Assembly (NCBI GenBank): GCA_945874855.1
Contig: CAMCIP010000024.1
Location: 1 to 16,103 of the forward strand
Length of the DNA stretch: 16,103 bases
Direction of reading: 5' to 3'
Origin: Brevundimonas vancanneytii
GTDB taxonomy: Bacteria > Pseudomonadota > Alphaproteobacteria > Caulobacterales > Caulobacteraceae
Shown here: positions 13,505 through 16,103 of the stretch, piece by piece
Layout: every line of letters begins with the position of its first letter
Position numbering within the stretch: position 1 is the stretch's first letter
Made by a program: the position numbers and the translations under genes
The notes under the pieces: generated by a model
The model's input: only the letters and a program-made list of their open reading frames with translations
Databases searched by the model: none
Told to the model about the DNA's origin: nothing

Positions 13505-14281
13505 ATGTCGCGCACCCGTCTGATCGCCGCAACCGCCCTGGCCTGGCTGATCGCCTCACCGGGCCTTGCCCAGGACCCGACCCCCGCCGCCGCGCCCGCC
13601 CCCGCCGAGACGCGCGCGGCCTATGCGCGGATGGACCCGCTCAGCCGGTCGCTGTTCTGGGCCGCAGAGTTCGAGCGCGACCCCTCCGACCCCGAGGCGG
13701 GCGTGGCCCTGCCGCGCGCCCTGCGCGAACTGGGCCGGTTCGAGGAGGCGGCCCAGGCCGCCGAGCGCACCCTGGTGGCCCAGCCCGACAACGTCGAGGC
13801 GCTGATGGAGGCCGGTCGGGCCCACATCGCGCGCGGCCACGCCTTCTACGGCATCGCCCACCTGGAGCGGGCGCGCGCCGCCCGACCCGGCGACTGGCGG
13901 CCGCTGTCGCTGCTGGGCGTGGCCTATGACCAGGTCCGCCGCCCCGACGACGCCGAGGCCGCCTGGGCCGAGGGCCTGCGCCTCTCCCCGGACAATCCCG
14001 CCATTCTGGCGAACATGGCCATGGTGCGACTCACCGCCGGCGATCTGGACATGGCCGAGACCCTGCTGCGCCGCGCCGTGGCCCATCCCGAGGCCGGGCT
14101 GCAGATCCGCCAGAACCTGGCCCTGGTGCTGGGATTGAAGGGCGATCTGCCCGAGGCCGAGCGCATGCTGCGCCGGGACCTGCCGCCCGAGATGGCCGAC
14201 GCCAACCTGGCCTGGATCCGCGACCGCGCCGGCGCGGCCTCCGTGCCCGGCGGCAGCCGCACCTGGGGCTCGCTGCAGTAG
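13505..14281 (+). CDS. Secreted tetratricopeptide-repeat protein (TadD-like)
   Basis: A 258-aa protein with a signal peptide (MSRTRLI, apolar core, SPGLAQ-DP near residues 17-24) and no lipobox Cys, so it is probably a soluble periplasmic protein. From about 63 to 230 it is built of TPR repeats, for example ALRELGRFEEAAQAAERTL, MEAGRAHIARGHAFYGIAHL, LGVAYDQVRRPDDAEAAW and MAMVRLTAGDLDMAETLLRR. The last part, RQNLALVLGLKGDLPEAERM followed by a DANLAWIR stretch, resembles TadD, the TPR protein of Flp-pilus clusters. No other pilus gene is in view, so the exact role is open. The ribosome site is weak. The next gene starts 45 bp later on the same strand. Confidence 0.85.
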   Translation: MSRTRLIAATALAWLIASPGLAQDPTPAAAPAPAETRAAYARMDPLSRSLFWAAEFERDPSDPEAGVALPRALRELGRFEEAAQAAERTLVAQPDNVEALMEAGRAHIARGHAFYGIAHLERARAARPGDWRPLSLLGVAYDQVRRPDDAEAAWAEGLRLSPDNPAILANMAMVRLTAGDLDMAETLLRRAVAHPEAGLQIRQNLALVLGLKGDLPEAERMLRRDLPPEMADANLAWIRDRAGAASVPGGSRTWGSLQ

Positions 14282-14326
14282 CGCCGCCCACTCCCGCGCG
14301 ACGGGGGCAGTGCCTATGTTGGACGG

Positions 14327-14827
14327 ATGATCGACGACATCTACAGCGCCGCTGTCCTGCGCCTGGCCGCGGACCTGCCGCATGCCGGGCGGCTGGACCT
14401 GCCGCACGGGACGGGCGAGCGGGTCGCCAAACTGTGCGGATCGCGCGCGGTCGTGGACGTCAGGATCGGCCGCGACGGCGAGGTGCTGGCGTTCGCCCAG
14501 GACGTGAAGGCCTGCGCCCTGGGACAGGCCGCCGCGGCCGTGGTCGCGGCCCATGCCGTGGGGACCGACCTGACCGAGGTCCGCGCCGCCCGCGACGGCA
14601 TGGCCGACATGTTGAAGCGCGGCGGGGACGGTCCGGTCGGGCGGTTCGAAGGCCTTCGCCTGCTCAAGCCGGTGGCGACCTATCCCGCCCGGCACGCCTC
14701 CGCGATGGTGGCAATCGAGGCCCTGGCCCAGGCGATCGAGGCCGCCATGTCGCGGTTTCCGGCCGATGGCGGGCCCCCGGGGCTCGAGAACGTCGATGAC
14801 CGAACGCCCGGCGCCGGTCAGGTCTAG
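14327..14827 (+). CDS. IscU/NifU-like iron-sulfur cluster scaffold protein
   Basis: A 166-aa protein of the NifU N-terminal/IscU fold that assembles or carries Fe-S clusters. Seen: IYSAAVLRLAADLP at the start, Cys37 in KLCGSRAVVDV, Cys63 in VKACALGQAAA, and the conserved C-terminal YPARHASAMVAIEAL (119-133). Compared with classical IscU, Asp39 is Ser and the third cysteine (after the conserved His) is Ala124. Alphaproteobacterial members of this subfamily appear to share that pattern, so it may be a specialised carrier rather than the main scaffold. The tail after about 145 is disordered-looking. It lies 35 bp upstream of yidD, on the same strand. Confidence 0.85.
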   Translation: MIDDIYSAAVLRLAADLPHAGRLDLPHGTGERVAKLCGSRAVVDVRIGRDGEVLAFAQDVKACALGQAAAAVVAAHAVGTDLTEVRAARDGMADMLKRGGDGPVGRFEGLRLLKPVATYPARHASAMVAIEALAQAIEAAMSRFPADGGPPGLENVDDRTPGAGQV

Positions 14828-14862
14828 CCCTTGGTTCCCGCATCAGGGATAAGCGCGGCGAC

Positions 14863-15108
14863 ATGTCCCCCGGCGAAACCCTCTATGCACGCGGCGTGCG
14901 CCTGGCCCATCGCGGGTACAAGCTGACGCTGAGCCCCCTGCTGGGGCAGCAGTGCCGGTTCCTGCCGACCTGCTCCGACTACGCCCGCGACGCCCTGATC
15001 GAACATGGGCCGGTGCGCGGGGGTTGGCTTGGCCTCAAACGCCTCTGTAAATGCCACCCCTTCGGAAGCTCGGGCTATGACCCGGTTCCGCCCCGAAAAG
15101 CAGACTGA
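14863..15108 (+). CDS. yidD: Membrane protein insertion efficiency factor YidD
   Basis: An 81-aa YidD, a small inner-membrane-associated protein that aids YidC-dependent insertion. The family core is complete: YKLTLSPLLGQQCRFLPTC (19-37), SDYARDALIEHG, GLKRLCKCHPF and GYDPVP, with the conserved Cys31, 37, 62 and 64. Length is normal. yidD usually sits in the rpmH-rnpA-yidC cluster. Here it is instead between the scaffold-protein gene and thrS, whose ATG follows 2 bp after the yidD stop. Confidence 0.95.
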   Translation: MSPGETLYARGVRLAHRGYKLTLSPLLGQQCRFLPTCSDYARDALIEHGPVRGGWLGLKRLCKCHPFGSSGYDPVPPRKAD

Positions 15109-15110
15109 CC

Positions 15111-16103
15111 ATGATCGACCTTCAATTCCCCGACGGCGCCGTGCGACAGTATCCGGCCGGCTCGACCGGCCGCGATGTGGCCGCCTCCATCTCGCCGTCA
15201 CTGGCCAAGCGTGCCGTTCTGGCCGAGCTGAACGGCGAGCAGCGCGACATGGACCGGGTGCTGGAGACCGGCGGGGCGTTCCGGCTGATCATGCGCGACG
15301 ACCCGGAGGCGCTGTACACCATCCGCCACGACACGGCCCATGTGCTGGCCGAGGCGGTGCAGACCCTATTCCCGGGCACCCAGGTGACGATCGGCCCGGC
15401 CATCGAGGACGGCTTCTACTACGACTTCTACCGCGAGACGCCCTTCTCGACCGACGACTTCGCCGCCATCGAGAAGGAAATGGCCCGGATCGTCGACCGT
15501 GACGCGAAGTTCGAGCGCGAAGTGTGGGAACGCGATGAGGCGATCCGGTTCTTCGAGGCTCGCGGCGAGAAGTTCAAGGCCGAGCTGATCCGCGACCTGC
15601 CGGGCACCGAGACCATCACCCTGTACAAACAGGGCGAGTGGATCGACCTGTGCCGGGGCCCGCACTTCCCCTCCACGCGCCATGTCGGCAAGGCCTTCAA
15701 ACTGACCAAACTGGCCGGGGCCTATTGGCGGGGGGACAGCAATCGCGAGCAGCTGCAGCGCATCTATGGCACCGCCTGGGCGACGAAGGAGGACCTCGAG
15801 GCCTATCTGACCCGGCTGGAGGAGGCCGAGAAGCGCGACCACCGCAAGCTGGGCCGCGCCATGGAGCTCTTCCACATGCAGGAAGAGGGCCGGGGCATGG
15901 TGTTCTGGCACCCGAAGGGCTGGGTGCTGTGGCAGGTCATCGAGGCCTATATGCGCCGCCGCCTGGACGCCGCCGGCTATGTCGAGGTCAAGACGCCCCA
16001 GGTTCTGGATCGCAAATTCTGGGAGGCCTCGGGCCACTGGGAGAAGTACCGGCCCAATATGTTCGTCTGCGAGACGGTCGAGGGCGAGACCCTCAGCCTC
16101 AAG
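15111..16103 (+). CDS. thrS: Threonyl-tRNA synthetase, N-terminal part (cut by window end)
   Basis: The first 331 codons of ThrRS, open to the last base. The ATG at 15111 is 2 bp after yidD. Domains: TGS (about 1-61, MIDLQFPDGAVRQYPAGSTG), then the editing domain that clears mis-charged Ser-tRNA, with its four key residues His73, His77 (RHDTAH), Cys181 and His185 (DLCRGPH). The class II catalytic core starts with HRKLGRAMELFHMQEEGRG and FWHPKGW and breaks off at Lys331, just before the expected PMNCPGH block with the active-site zinc ligand. Nothing suggests a defect; the missing end is due to the window. Confidence 0.97.
   Translation, partial: MIDLQFPDGAVRQYPAGSTGRDVAASISPSLAKRAVLAELNGEQRDMDRVLETGGAFRLIMRDDPEALYTIRHDTAHVLAEAVQTLFPGTQVTIGPAIEDGFYYDFYRETPFSTDDFAAIEKEMARIVDRDAKFEREVWERDEAIRFFEARGEKFKAELIRDLPGTETITLYKQGEWIDLCRGPHFPSTRHVGKAFKLTKLAGAYWRGDSNREQLQRIYGTAWATKEDLEAYLTRLEEAEKRDHRKLGRAMELFHMQEEGRGMVFWHPKGWVLWQVIEAYMRRRLDAAGYVEVKTPQVLDRKFWEASGHWEKYRPNMFVCETVEGETLSLK

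Noticed and set aside
13556..14695. 379-codon open frame on - across the TPR and scaffold genes
   Set aside because: Antisense to two genes with recognisable families; the translation is Gly/His-rich and has no motif.
15366..16037. 223-codon open frame on - opposite thrS
   Set aside because: thrS is certain on +, with its editing-site residues; the reverse frame is a shadow.

Overview
The window is high-GC DNA packed with genes on both strands. The gene set points to an alphaproteobacterium, most likely Caulobacterales and Brevundimonas- or Caulobacter-like. The reasons are the small SRP RNA just upstream of dnaX-ybaB-recR, an alphaproteobacterial NifU-like scaffold gene beside yidD and thrS, a leucyl aminopeptidase/NlpC-P60 pair, and a cluster of GANTC sites (the CcrM methylation motif) in one intergenic region. 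The taxon is inferred from family resemblance and gene order, not from a search.

Layout. 76-489 (+) is a stand-alone BLUF blue-light sensor. 506-1109 (-) holds three very small two-helix membrane proteins joined by ATGA start/stop overlaps. 1231-3491 (-) is an apparent operon: a four-helix membrane protein, a 63-aa XRE-type regulator, a six-helix membrane protein and a secreted TraB/GumN-family protein. It is driven by a recognisable TTGACA/TAAAAC promoter surrounded by repeated TTGTC-type half-sites. 3587-4843 (-) is rmuC. Its 189-bp upstream gap holds a 9-bp tandem repeat and four GANTC sites. 5033-8096 (-) is the replication/repair and secretion block: SRP RNA (ffs), dnaX, ybaB and recR. 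nudC (8153-9058, +) is divergent from ffs. A small secreted four-cysteine protein (9062-9499, -) follows, then kdsB (9630-10352, -). A membrane-anchored cytochrome c (10518-11192, +) converges on an NlpC/P60 peptidase (11194-12015, -), which sits downstream of an M17 aminopeptidase (12056-13432, -). The last block, all on +, is a secreted TPR protein, an IscU/NifU-like scaffold protein, yidD and thrS. thrS is cut by the window edge.

How genes may work together. dnaX/ybaB/recR is a classic DNA-replication and recombination-repair cluster, and rmuC is also linked to DNA maintenance. The NlpC/P60 and M17 peptidases probably share a role in peptide or murein-peptide turnover. The XRE operon looks self-regulated and envelope-directed. 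Most of the window is core chromosome. No transposase, integrase, phage gene, tRNA, rRNA or CRISPR array was seen. The least-explained parts are the small-membrane-protein cluster, the XRE/TraB operon, the secreted four-cysteine protein, and the GANTC-rich region before rmuC. No intergenic stretch exceeds 300 bases. The longest gaps are 4844-5032, 7887-8152 (which contains ffs), 10353-10517, 9500-9629 and 1110-1230.
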